A stretch of DNA of 64,000 nt from Notolepis coatsorum (lineage: Eukaryota > Chordata > Actinopteri > Aulopiformes > Paralepididae), in assembly GCA_963971535.1 (NCBI GenBank), contig OZ020591.1, forward strand, positions 11,532,588 to 11,596,587. The letters run 5' to 3'. The notes below the pieces were generated by a model. That model searched no databases. It saw only the letters and a list, made by a program, of their open reading frames with translations, and had not been told where the DNA came from. Shown here piece by piece: positions 24,702 through 37,299 of the stretch. The position numbers and the translations under genes were made by a program. Within the stretch, counting starts at the first letter, position 1. Each line of letters opens with the position of its first letter.

Positions 24702-25035
24702 GACGCGGAAGAGAGAAACCCATCTACAATTCTGACAATATTTAGTTGGTTCTATAGTCTATTTACTGTAGTAGTCAATTGTCTAATAATATATTGATTT
24801 AACATGTCATATATCGTGCCCATAGAATATATAACTTCACACTGACATTATACTCATACTGAACCTGACAGCATACTCAAGGGTTCCCACAGACATTGCA
24901 AAATGAAATTCAAGGACTTTCAAGTACTTTTCCAAGCACTCTTTTTCATTTGAAAAGGGTACAATTCCCTTTTAAATGCAGTTTCTTTTATTGAAAAGAA
25001 AAATCGGATCCAATATTTATGAGAAACGTACAAGC

Positions 25036-25037
<2 letters not shown>
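24702..25037. other. Unassigned spacer
   Basis: No feature recognised. Confidence 0.3.
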
Positions 25038-25104
<67 letters not shown>

Positions 25105-25117
25105 TGTGTGTATGTGT
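25038..25117. repeat. (TG)n microsatellite
   Basis: About 80 bp of TG with TCTG and TATG at the right edge, directly abutting the 5' truncation of the next LINE copy. Confidence 0.97.
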
Positions 25118-25122
25118 GTGCA

Positions 25123-26575
25123 CGAGCTGGATACAATCCTACCTGGAGGGGAGAGAACAGATGGTGGAGGACTGGAGGTAAACGGTACCCTATCCCCCCC
25201 CTCACAGTGAACTGTGGTGTTCCACAAGGAAGCATACTAGGACCACTACTGTTCCTAATTTATGCAAATGACATGTCGTCAGCTTGTGACTGCAACTTGT
25301 TCCTGTTTGCGGACGACTCAGCCCTGCTGGTCTCTGACAAGAACAAGTTACAGGTTGAAAAAACCCTCAGCTCGGAACTAGGCAAAATCTGCATATGGCT
25401 CGCTGATAACAAACTATCATTACACATGGGCAAAACAGAGTCCATTCTCTTCGGTTCAAATAACAAACTCAGCAAAACCGACGGCTTCTCAGTTACAGTG
25501 GGTGACAATATTGTCACGAGGAAAGAAGATATTACCTACCTGGGTTCCATCCTAGAGGCAAATCTTTCCTGTGACAAAATGGCATCCAATGTAATAAAAA
25601 AAGTCAATCAACGAACTCGATTCTTGTACCGGATCTCCTCCCTGGTAAACAAGAATACCCTGAAGACTCTGGCAGGAGCACTCATTCAAGGGTACTACGA
25701 CTATGCTTGCACCTCATGGTACCAAAGCACCTCAAAGGCACTAAAAACCAAATTACAAACATCTCAAAACAAACTAGTCAGACTACTGCTTGACCTGACT
25801 CCTAGAACCCACCTCACCCCTGCACACTTTGCCAACCTAGGATGGCTTAGAGTAGACGACAGAGTACAGCAACTTGCAATGGGCCTGGTCTACAAGATAC
25901 ACATTGGCAAGATACACTACACGACCAAGGTACCCATGTACATGTCAAAATACGTCCCAAAGGTCAGTGAATACCACGATCACAACACCAGAGGGAGCTC
26001 CACAAATCATGTAAAACCCAGATTCGGCTCAAACAAGGGACTAAACACGTTTCGCAATTATGCCACAACAATGTGGAACGCCCTACCCACAGCCGTAAAC
26101 AAATGTGAATCACTACCCACCTTCAAAAACACTCTCAAAGAACACCTACGGGAGACTGCAATTCAAAACTGGCCCCTACAAATGTCCTAACCCAGTTGTA
26201 CAATAAAGACCAAGCATGGCTTTGTCAGTATTCCAATGTACAGCCCCACCCAACCGCACCCCACCTACCCAACCTCCCCCAATGCACAGTGTCAAATGTA
26301 TATACACTCTTTTTCTGGATTTTTTTAGTATCACAAACAGTACTGTATTTGAAAATCTGGTATGTCATAAATGTATAGATGTAGCAGTACTGTCTATCTG
26401 TATGTCGTGTATGTCATATGATGAATTGAAAATGGGGGACCCTGATGTAAACAAGACGAAAGTCTTTCTCTGGTCTGCATCCTCTTAACAATTGTATGTA
26501 TTGAGCTGTACTGTATTTGTACCCATTCTGCAATCTGTTAATAAACTTTTCAATCAATTCAATCAATCAAAGCAA
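25123..26575 (+). mobile_element. LINE family L1a, copy 2: partial RT, C-terminus, 3' UTR
   Basis: Begins inside the reverse-transcriptase domain (ESWIQSYL-like codons), with an 8-bp local duplication at about 25165 that shifts the frame. From 25205 it is open to a stop at 26190, including CGVPQGSILGPLLFLIYAND and LFADDSALL (catalytic Asp pair). Near-identical to the copy at 59880, with a few differences such as an added HIGKI segment near residue 311 of the frame. 3' UTR to about 26575 with a CAATCAAT-type tail. Lacks the endonuclease and the N-terminal half of RT, so inactive. Confidence 0.92.
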
Positions 26576-26764
26576 GCATGTGTGTATATGTAAGGTATTT
26601 AACGTACATAATGCTGAGTGAGGTGCTTTGTTTAAGATATGAAAACAAAAAACAAACCTGAGCTGATTTACTTATGGAAATCAAACAAGCCCATGTTCCA
26701 ATGTCTACAAATGAAACACAACCTGTGAGGATCATCCAGCCTGGTGTTCTGAAGACCCTGAGCC
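26576..26764. other. Unassigned spacer
   Basis: No feature recognised before the 48-bp array. Confidence 0.3.
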
Positions 26765-27538
26765 TGAGGACTGTAGCCTGGAGGGGAGGCCCCATGCTGG
26801 CTCTCCCAGGCTGCACCACAGAGGACTGTACTGGAGGCCCCATGCTGGCTCTCCCAGGCTGCACCACAGAGGACTGTACTGGAGGCCCCATGCTGGCTCT
26901 CCCAGGCTGCACCACAGAGGACTGTACTGGAGGCCCCATGCTGGCTCTCCCAGGCTGCACCACAGAGGACTGTACTGGAGGCCCCATGCTGGCTCTCCCA
27001 GGCTGCACCACAGAGGACTGTACTGGAGGCCCCACGCTGGCTCTCCCAGGCTGCACCACAGAGGACTGTACTGGAGGCCCCATGCTGGCTCTCCCAGGCT
27101 GCACCACAGAGGACTGTACTGGAGGCCCCACGCTGGCTCTCCCAGGCTGCACCACAGAGGACTGTACTGGAGGCCCCATGCTGGCTCTCCCAGGCTGCAC
27201 CACAGAGGACTGTACTGGAGGCCCCATGCTGGCTCTCCCAGGCTGCACCACAGAGGACTGTACTGGAGGCCCCATGCTGGCTCTCCCAGGCTGCACCACA
27301 GAGGACTGTACTGGAGGCCCCATGCTGGCTCTCCCAGGCTGCACCACAGAGGACTGTACTGGAGGCCCCACGCTGGCTCTCCCAGGCTGCACCACAGAGG
27401 ACTGTACTGGAGGCCCCATGCTGGCTCTCCCAGGCTGCACCACAGAGGACTGTACTGGAGGCCCCATGCTGGCTCTCCCAGGCTGCACCACAGAGGACTG
27501 TACTGGAGGCCCCATGCTGGCTCTCCCAGGCTGCACCA
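26765..27538. repeat. 48-bp minisatellite, about 16 copies
   Basis: GAGGCCCCATGCTGGCTCTC recurs every 48 bp with almost no variation except CATGCTGG/CACGCTGG (the latter near 27033, 27129, 27369). Because 48 is 16 codons and neither strand has a stop in the unit, frames of 306 and 328 codons exist on the two strands. No splice, promoter or domain evidence supports either as a gene. Confidence 0.96.
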
Positions 27539-27805
27539 CTGTCATACTACATCTTCCACGCTATAACCAAGAACTCTGCATGATAGTGTGCTAATATGAT
27601 TATGAATACCTCATATTTCCAGTTTAAACAATCACTGACTAGTATCTTGATAATGGCATTTTCTTGGAACCTGATTTGATTTTAAGGACAACGCCTGAGA
27701 CATCAAAACAAGTCCATTGTTTGCAAAGGTTGGAATATGATCAACACGGAAACTAATTTACATAATATAGGTGTGACCCACAGTTGTAACCTCAGAGCAC
27801 ACAGG
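27539..27805. other. Unassigned spacer
   Basis: No feature recognised. Confidence 0.3.
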
Positions 27806-27813
27806 GAGTCAGC

Positions 27814-28217
27814 TAGTGATGCACCGATGTGAAAATTGTGGCCGATACCGATAACCGATATTAATATTGCTGTTCTGGCCGATACCGTTATTTACCGATG
27901 TCGATATCTCTGTATAGAAAACACTTTTTTATGATAATCAAATAAAGAGCTATTTTCCAAAACGCATATTTTCTTTACTTTTGTAACTTATTTTCAGAAT
28001 GACTGATATTTTGAAACTATTTAAGGCCAAAACATCTAAAAAAAAAAAAATATATATATATAAAAAAAAAGAAAAAAAATCTTTTTTAATATCGGCCCAT
28101 ATCGGCCCTATCTTGATATCGGACCGATACCGATGTGTAAAAAAAACTGCCATATCGGCCGATATTATATCGGCGGCCGATATATCGTTAAGTTATTATT
28201 ATTATCGTGCATCACTA
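27814..28217. mobile_element. hAT-like non-autonomous DNA element
   Basis: Ends TAGTGATGCACCGAT and (reverse complement of the right end) TAGTGATGCACGAT. Flanked by a perfect 8-bp duplication GAGTCAGC (27806-27813 and 28218-28225). The interior is rich in CCGATACCGATA and ATCGGCCGATAT words typical of a common fish hAT MITE type. 404 bp, no transposase. Confidence 0.9.
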
Positions 28218-28228
28218 GAGTCAGCAGC

Positions 28229-29318
28229 ATGTACTGGTCTACAAGATACACTACACGACCAAGGTACCCATGTACATGTCAAATACTTCCCAAAGGTCAG
28301 TGAATACCACGATCACTACACCAGAGGGAGCTCCACAAATCATATTAAACCCAGATTCGGCTCAAACAAGGGACTAAACACGTTTCGCAATTATGCCACA
28401 TCAATGTGGAACGCCCTACCCAAAGCTGTAAAGGAATGTGAATCACTACCCATCTTCAAAACCTCTCTCAAAGAGCACCTACGGGAGGCTGCAATTAGAA
28501 ACTGGCTCCTGTAAATGTCCAAACCCAACCCCCTCCAATGTACAGTTTCCCCCTCCCCACCCCACGTACTCAACCCCCTCCCCACCCCACCTACCTCCAA
28601 TGTACAGTTTCTTCCCCCTCAAATGTATATACAAGATACAAGATACTTTAATGCCACACAACAATGGTTGGTGGTAATTGTTTTCGGTACAGATTGTTAA
28701 GCACTGGTTACATCAAACATGAAACAGACATCAAACATCAAAAATGTCATATACTCACGTATATACTCTCAAATGTATATAATGTATATACTCTCTTTTT
28801 TTTTGGAAACTCTGTCTATTAATCAGAGTTTCCAACGTCAGGGTCTATATGACAGGCGTACTCTTAAACAGTACTGTATAGGGGCGCACCGCATAGTGCC
28901 TCGCACACACCTACGCGGCCGCCCCGGGTTCGCCTCCCGCTCCCGGTGACATTTGTCGCATGTCTTCCCCACCTCCTCTCCCGTTCATCCTCTCCTCATC
29001 TGTCGGTCATGTCTGACCATGAAAAAGCAATAAATGCTAAAAAATCAATCTAAAAAAAATATGAAAAAAACAGTATTTTATATTTGTAGATCTGGTATGT
29101 CATAAATGTCTGGATTTAGCAGTACTGTCTATCTGTATGTCATGGTATGTTATATATGTCATTATGAATTGAAAATGGGGGACCCTGATGTAAACAAGAC
29201 GAAAGTCTTTCTCTGGTCTGCATTCCCTTAACAATTGTGTGTATTGAGCTGTACTGTATTGTACCCATTCTGCAATATGTTAATAAGATTTTCAATCAAT
29301 CAATCAATCAATCAATCT
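28229..29318 (+). mobile_element. LINE family L1a, copy 3, carrying a SINE
   Basis: C-terminal coding sequence (VYKIHYTTK to EAAIRNWLL, stop near 28512) has a one-base deletion near 28281 relative to the copy at 61887 and is therefore frameshifted. The 3' UTR is broken at 28879 by a SINE, resumes at 29050 and ends in CAATCAATC repeats at about 29318, next to the 5.6 kb satellite. Confidence 0.88.
28879..29050 (+). mobile_element. tRNA-derived SINE (family S2), copy 2
   Basis: GGGGCGCACCGCATAGTGCC start, box B-like GGGTTCGCCTCCC near 28925, GCATGTCTTCCCC and an A-rich end. The flanks ACAGTACTGTATA (left) and ACAGTATTTTATA (right) are an imperfect target duplication. The other three copies of the host LINE show the uninterrupted ACAGTACTGTATTTG. 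Confidence 0.8.
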
Positions 29319-29340
29319 ATCTGCATCTGACTGTCTACCT

Positions 29341-32300
29341 GTCTGTCTAACATCTGTCTAACATCTGTCTAACATCTGTCTAACATCTGTCTCTGACTGT
29401 CTAACATCTGTCTAACATCTGTCTAACATCTGTCTCTGACTGTCTAACATATGTCTCTGACTGTCTAACATCTGTCTAACATCTGTCTAACATCTGTCTC
29501 TGACTGTCTAACATCTGTCTAACATCTGTCTCTGACTGTCTAACATCTGTCTAACATCTGTCTCTGACTGTCTAACATATGTCTAACATCTGTCTAACAT
29601 CTGTCTAACATCTGTCTCTGACTGTCTAACATCTGTCTAACATCTGTCTAACATCTGTCTCTGACTGTCTAACATCTGTCTAACATCTGTCTAACATCTG
29701 TCTAACATCTGTCTAACATCTGTCTAACATCTGTCTAACATCTGTATAACATCTGTCTAACATCTGTCTAACATCTGTCTAACATCTGTCTCTGACTGTC
29801 TAACATCTGTCTAACATCTGTCTAACATCTGTCTAACATCTGTCTAACATCTGTCTAACATCTGTCTCTGACTGTCTAACATCTGTCTAACATCTGTCTA
29901 ACATCTGTCTAACATCTGTCTCTGACTGTCTAACATCTGTCTAACATCTGTCTAACATCTGTCTAACATCTGTCTAACATCTGTCTCTGACTGTCTAACA
30001 TCTGTCTAACATCTGTCTAACATCTGTCTCTGACTGTCTAACATCTGTCTAACATCTGTCTAACATCTGTCTAACATCTGTCTAACATCTGTCTCTGACT
30101 GTCTAACATCTGTCTAACATCTGTCTCTGACTGTCTAACATCTGTCTAACATCTGTCTAACATCTGTCTAACATCTGTCTAACATCTGTCTCTGACTGTC
30201 TAACATCTGTCTAACATCTGTCTAACATCTGTCTAACATCTGTCTCTGACTGTCTAACATCTGTCTAACATCTGTCTAACATCTGTCTCTGACTGTCTAA
30301 CATCTGTCTAACATCTGTCTAACATCTGTCTAACATCTGTCTAACATCTGTCTCTGACTGTCTAACATCTGTCTAACATCTGTCTAACATCTGTCTAACA
30401 TCTGTCTAACATCTGTCTCTGACTGTCTAACATCTGTCTAACATCTGTCTAACATCTGTCTAACATCTGTCTCTGACTGTCTAACATCTGTCTAACATCT
30501 GTCTAACATCTGTCTCTGACTGTCTAACATCTGTCTAACATCTGTCTCTGACTGTCTAACATCTGTCTAACATCTGTCTAACATCTGTCTAACATCTGTC
30601 TAACATCTGTCTCTGACTGTCTAACATCTGTCTAACATCTGTCTAACATCTGTCTAACATCTGTCTAACATATGTCTAACATCTGTCTCTGACTGTCTAA
30701 CATCTGTCTAACATCTGTCTAACATCTGTCTAACATCTGTCTCTGACTGTCTAACATCTGTCTAACATCTGTCTAACATCTGTCTCTGACTGTCTACATC
30801 TGTCTAACATCTGTCTAACATCTGTCTAACATCTGTCTAACATCTGTCTCTGACTGTCTAACATCTGTCTAACACCTGTCTAACATCTGTCTAACATCTG
30901 TCTAACATCTGTCTCTGACTGTCTAACATCTGTCTAACATCTGTCTAACATCTGTCTCTGACTGTCTAACATCTGTCTCTGACTGTCTAACATCTGTCTA
31001 ACATCTGTCTAACATCTGTCTCTGACTGTCTAACATCTGTCTAACACCTGTCTAACATCTGTCTAACATCTGTCTAACATCTGTCTCTGACTGTCTAACA
31101 TCTGTCTAACATCTGTCTAACATCTGTCTCTGACTGTCTAACATCTGTCTAACATCTGTCTAACATCTGTCTAACATCTGTCTCTGACTGTCTAACATCT
31201 GTCTAACATCTGTCTAACATCTGTCTCTGACTGTCTAACATCTGTCTAACATCTGTCTAACATCTGTCTAACATCTGTCTAACATCTGTCTCTGACTGTC
31301 TAACATCTGTCTAACATCTGTCTAACATCTGTCTAACATCTGTCTAACATCTGTCTCTGACTGTCTAACATCTGTCTAACATCTGTCTAACATCTGTCTC
31401 TGACTGTCTAACATCTGTCTAACATCTGTCTAACATCTGTCTAACATCTGTCTCTGACTGTCTAACATCTGTCTAACATCTGTCTAACATCTGTCTAACA
31501 TCTGTCTAACATCTGTCTAACATCTGTCTCTGACTGTCTAACATCTGTCTAACATCTGTCTAACATCTGTCTAACATCTGTCTAACATCTGTCTAACATC
31601 TGTCTCTGACTGTCTAACATCTGTCTAACATCTGTCTAACATCTGTCTCTGACTGTCTAACATCTGTCTAACATCTGTCTAACATCTGTCTAACATCTGT
31701 CTAACATCTGTCTCTGACTGTCTAACATCTGTCTAACATCTGTCTAACATCTGTCTAACATCTGTCTCTGACTGTCTAACATCTGTCTAACATCTGTCTC
31801 TGACTGTCTAACATCTGTCTAACATCTGTCTCTGACTGTCTAACATCTGTCTAACATCTGTCTCTGACTGTCTAACATCTGTCTAACATCTGTCTAACAT
31901 CTGTCTAACATCTGTCTAACATCTGTCTAACATCTGTCTCTGACTGTCTAACATCTGTCTAACATCTGTCTAACATCTGTCTAACATCTGTCTAACATCT
32001 GTCTAACATCTGTCTCTGACTGTCTAACATCTGTCTAACATCTGTCTAACATCTGTCTAACATCTGTCTCTGACTGTCTAACATCTGTCTAACATCTGTC
32101 TAACATCTGTCTAACATCTGTCTAACATCTGTCTCTGACTGTCTAACATCTGTCTAACATCTGTCTAACATCTGTCTAACATCTGTCTAACATCTGTCTC
32201 TGACTGTCTAACATCTGTCTAACATCTGTCTCTGACTGTCTAACATCTGTCTAACATCTGTCTCTGACTGTCTAACATCTGTCTAACATCTGTCTAACAT

Positions 32301-34917
32301 CTGTTTAACATCTGTCTAACATCTGTCTAACATCTGTCTCTGACTGTCTAACATCTGTCTAACATCTGTCTAACATCTGTCTAACATCTGTCTCTGACTG
32401 TCTAACATCTGTCTAACATCTGTTTAACATCTGTCTAACATCTGTCTCTGACTGTCTAACATCTGTCTAACATCTGTCTAACATCTGTCTAACATCTGTC
32501 TAACATCTGTCTCTGACTGTCTAACATCTGTCTAACATCTGTCTAACATCTGTCTCTGACTGTCTAACATCTGTCTAACATCTGTCTAACATCTGTCTCT
32601 GACTGTCTAACATCTGTCTAACATCTGTCTAACATCTGTCTAACATCTGTCTCTGACTGTCTAACATCTGTCTAACATCTGTCTAACATCTGTCTCTGAC
32701 TGTCTAACATCTGTCTAACATCTGTCTAACATCTGTCTCTGACTGTCTAACATCTGTCTAACATCTGTCTCTGACTGTCTAACATCTGTCTAACATCTGT
32801 CTAACATCTGTCTAACATCTGTCTCTGACTGTCTAACATCTGTCTAACATCTGTCTAACATCTGTCTCTGACTGTCTAACATCTGTCTAACATCTGTCTA
32901 ACATCTGTCTAACATCTGTCTAACATCTGTCTCTGACTGTCTAACATCTGTCTAACATCTGTCTAACATCTGTCTCTGACTGTCTAACATCTGTCTAACA
33001 TCTGTCTAACATCTGTCTAACATCTGTCTCTGACTGTCTAACATCTGTCTAACATCTGTCTAACATCTGTCTAACATCTGTCTCTGACTGTCTAACATCT
33101 GTCTAACATCTGTCTAACATCTGTCTAACATCTGTCTCTGACTGTCTAACATCTGTCTAACATCTGTCTAACATCTGTCTAACATATGTCTAACATCTGT
33201 CTAACATCTGTCTAACATCTGTCTCTGACTGTCTAACATCTGTCTAACATCTGTCTAACATCTGTCTCTGTCTGTCTAACATCTGTCTAACATCTGTCTA
33301 ACATCTGTCTAACATCTGTCTCTGACTGTCTAACATCTGTCTAACATCTGTCTAACATCTGTCTCTGACTGTCTAACATCTGTCTAACATCTGTCTAACA
33401 TCTGTCTCTGACTGTCTAACATCTGTCTAACATCTGTCTAACATCTGTCTCTGTCTGTTTAACATCTGTCTAACATCTGTCTAACATCTGTCTAACATCT
33501 GTCTCTGACTGTCTAACATCTGTCTAACATCTGTCTAACATCTGTCTAACATATGTCTAACATCTGTCTAACATCTGTCTAACATCTGTCTCTGACTGTC
33601 TAACATCTGTCTAACATCTGTCTCTGTCTGTCTAACATCTGTCTAACATCTGTCTAACATCTGTCTAACATCTGTCTAACATCTGTCTCTGACTGTCTAA
33701 CATCTGTCTAACATCTGTTTAACATCTGTCTAACATCTGTCTCTGACTGTCTAACATCTGTCTAACATCTGTCTAACATCTGTCTAACATCTGTCTAACA
33801 TCTGTCTCTGACTGTCTAACATCTGTCTAACATCTGTCTAACATCTGTCTCTGACTGTCTAACATCTGTCTAACATCTGTCTAACATCTGTCTCTGACTG
33901 TCTAACATCTGTCTAACATCTGTCTAACATCTGTCTAACATCTGTCTCTGACTGTCTAACATCTGTCTAACATCTGTCTAACATCTGTCTCTGACTGTCT
34001 AACATCTGTCTAACATCTGTCTAACATCTGTCTAACATCTGTCTCTGACTGTCTAACATCTGTCTAACATCTGTCTAACATCTGTCTAACATCTGTCTCT
34101 GACTGTCTAACATCTGTCTAACATCTGTCTAACATCTGTCTCTGACTGTCTAACATCTGTCTAACATCTGTCTAACATCTGTCTAACATCTGTCTAACAT
34201 CTGTCTCTGACTGTCTAACATCTGTCTAACATCTGTCTAACATCTGTCTCTGACTGTCTAACATCTGTCTAACATCTGTCTAACATCTGTCTAACATCTG
34301 TCTCTGACTGTCTAACATCTGTCTAACATCTGTCTAACATCTGTCTAACATCTGTCTAACATCTGTCTAACATCTGTCTCTGACTGTCTAACATCTGTCT
34401 AACATCTGTCTAACATCTGTATAACATCTGTCTCTGACTGTCTAACATCTGTCTCTGACTGTCTAACATCTGTCTAACATCTGTCTCTGACTGTCTAACA
34501 TCTGTCTAACATCTGTCTCTGACTGTCTAACATCTGTCTAACATCTGTCTAACATCTGTCTAACATCTGTCTCTGACTGTCTAACATCTGTCTAACATCT
34601 GTCTAACATCTGTCTAACATATGTCTAACATCTGTCTAACATCTGTCTAACATCTGTCTCTGACTGTCTAACATCTGTCTAACATCTGTCTAACATCTGT
34701 CTCTGTCTGTCTAACATCTGTCTAACATCTGTCTAACATCTGTCTAACATCTGTCTAACATCTGTCTCTGACTGTCTAACATCTGTCTAACATCTGTCTA
34801 ACATCTGTCTAACATCTGTCTCTGACTGTCTAACATCTGTCTAACATCTGTCTAACATCTGTCTCTGACTGTCTAACATCTGTCTCTGACTGTCTAACAT
34901 CTGTCTCTGACTGTCTA
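29341..34917. repeat. 5.6 kb satellite of two units: AACATCTGTCT (11) and CTGACTGTCT (10)
   Basis: The array is runs of one to seven 11-mers, each run closed by a single 10-mer. Rare variants mark blocks: AACATATGTCT (for example about 33184, 33550, 34619), AACACCTGTCT (30871 and about 31043), CTGTCTGTCT in place of the 10-mer (about 33268, 33623, 34701). No open reading frame of note. The left edge follows a LINE tail; the right edge runs into the LINE starting at about 34915. Confidence 0.96.
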
Positions 34918-36372
34918 AAGAGGACAAGAGGAAGGGGAACTATGTGAGAATGCTATTCATCGACTACAGCTCAGCATTCAATACCATAGTCCCCTCATAG
35001 CCAAGCTCAGGGACCTGGGCTTGAACTATGACCTCTGCCAGTGGGTCTTGGACTTCCTGATGGGCAGACCCCAGGTGGTGAGAGCAGGCAACTGCACCTC
35101 CTCATCCATCACCCTCAACATAGGGGCCCCCCAGGGCTGTGTTCCGAGTCCCCTCTTCCACTCCCTGTACACACATGACTGTGTGGCTCAGCGGAACAAC
35201 AACACAATCATCAAATTTGCTGACGACACAGTAGTGGTGGGCCTGATCTCTGCAAACGATGAGAGGGCCTACCTGGAAGAGGTCAAGGTCCTGGCGGGAT
35301 GGTGCCAGGAGAACAGCCTCTCCCTGAACGTCAGCAAAACAAAGGAGATGATTGTGGACTTTAGGAGGTCGGGGGTCAGGGACTACAGCCCCCTCAGCAT
35401 CGACGAGGCACCGGTTGAGAGAGTGAACAGTTTTAAGTGCCTCGGCGCCCACATATCCGAGGACTTGACATGGACCACACACATTGACAGTGTTGTGAAG
35501 AAGGCACGACAACGCCTCTACTTCCTCAGGCGCCTAAGGAAGTTCCAAGTCAGTCAGAAGATCCTTAAGAACTTCTACTCGTGTACAATAGAGAGCATCC
35601 TGACTGGCAATATCACCTCCTGGTTTGGGAATAGCACCGCACAAGACCGTAGCAGACTACAGAGAGTGACACGTTCAGCCGAACGCACAATTGGAGGGTG
35701 GCTTCCCACCCTCCAGAACATTTACAACAAGCGGTGCAGGGGTAAGGCTAAGAGAATCATCAAGGACTCCAGCCACCCAAACAACTGCCTCTTTGAACTG
35801 CTGCAGTCAGGCAAGCGATACCGGAGTCTTAAGGCGAGCACAGAAAGACTCAGAAGAAGCTTCTATCCCCAGGCCATCAGGCTGCTCAACGAACAATAAA
35901 CACTATGCAACAACCATCAAATGCACACAGCACACACATCCACACGCACACACTCACTTTAAACAAACAACACACTGCAGCACCCACTCTCCACACTTTA
36001 GATCACACAAACACACTTTATATTTATTGGTAAAGGATTTGCACTACAACTCGTACACCTTACTGTAAATTGTACCTAAATTGTACCTCATCCCATTTCT
36101 GCTTTGCACTATATAGTATTGTATATTAGTATATTGCATAGTATATTGTATATTGTATGGTAACTCAGTTACTTCTATTCTGCATCGAACATTGTACATA
36201 TGTCTATACTGAACACTGGGACCTCTATTTTTACTTCTATTTCTACATGCTATACTATTTTATTTCATACTTATCTTGTCTAGCACAGTCTCTGGAGCGT
36301 AACAGTAAGAAGCATTTTGTATAAAAGTATTCTGTACTTCTGTATGACAACTATTAAAGAAACTTGAAACTC
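34915..36372 (+). mobile_element. LINE (CR1/L2/Rex-like), RT part and 3' UTR
   Basis: Starts inside the RT domain: 34946-34998 encodes [14 protein letters not shown] (first catalytic Asp), then a small deletion near 34995 shifts the frame. The frame 35021-35899 (292 codons) holds [26 protein letters not shown] (FADD box near 35215), the [14 protein letters not shown] block and the C-terminal [13 protein letters not shown]. 3' UTR to about 36372, ending AAACTTGAAACT. 5'-truncated and frameshifted, so not active. Its 3' end family also occurs at 3975-5385 and 39899-40335. Confidence 0.9.
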
Positions 36373-37299
36373 TAACATCTGCACAAGAGAGATTACTGCC
36401 AGTCACCAGGAGGTTTCCACTCGGGGCCAGAAGGCCGGTGGGTTGTTATGACGATGGTGGGCGGTGGCGGTGATGAAGATGCATCCACCAAGCCACAGAA
36501 TCACGCCGCGCCGCCACTTAATACATCCTGTCTGACGCCGCGCCTGACTATGAAGTCAAACTGTAGTCTAATTATAGACGGCCCGTTGGCCCGGGTCTGG
36601 AGCTGGTGGAGGACAGGATGAAGACAGGAGGGAGCGGACCATGACATCTAACTGATGTTAATGAAAGCAGAATTAGGCTCCACCACACTAACTAGATCCA
36701 GTGTGGGGGGGGGGGGGGGATGGTGTCTAGTGTCTACGCTTCAACACAGGGTGATATCTGTGGACCGCTAGAAGAACCCACGGTGGCGGTCTTCATCTAA
36801 CCACCTCTGACAGTGTGGTTAGTGGCTTCAGCGTGTCATCGACCATCGCCTGCCAACATCATGTCAGCGTGGCAGACGTTTCCCGCCATAGTATAACATC
36901 ATCACATCCCCTCATAATATTTATAATAATCATGTATCACTTCAGTTTGAATGAATTGTAATTTGAATCATGCTCTCCAGTTGTCTATAAAATGTTATCT
37001 TGCTACACTAAAGTCAGTCGTGTTTACCCCACAGGTGACAGAAGGGATGGCTCGTCTGACTGGCAGCTTTTTAAAAGCCACAAGATTACAAGAATGCTGA
37101 TAAGCAGGCAGCGTGGAACATTATCACACCCTCGTTATCTAGTGTACACCCATTACCTGGAGTACAAAGGGAATGTTTTTAATTAGTGTGTGTGCCGCCG
37201 AGTAAACACAGCATCAAGTGTTTGATGATGATACAGTGAGTACGGCTCAATAGCTCAGTTGGGTCTATTCTTGGATCACTCTTGTGTTGTTCCCTATAT
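36373..37299. other. Unassigned unique-looking DNA
   Basis: No gene recognised. A poly-G run lies at about 36706-36719. The non-repetitive block at about 36390-36700 (ATTATAGACGG, GAAAGCAGAATTAGGC) is a candidate conserved non-coding element with no direct evidence. Confidence 0.35.

Noticed and set aside
26559-27594. 306- and 328-codon frames on opposite strands
   Set aside because: The 48-bp unit has no stop on either strand. Both frames being open at once argues for composition, not coding.
29341-34917. CRISPR-like regular repeat array
   Set aside because: There are no unique spacers. Both components are short repeated words, the genome is vertebrate and there are no cas-type genes.
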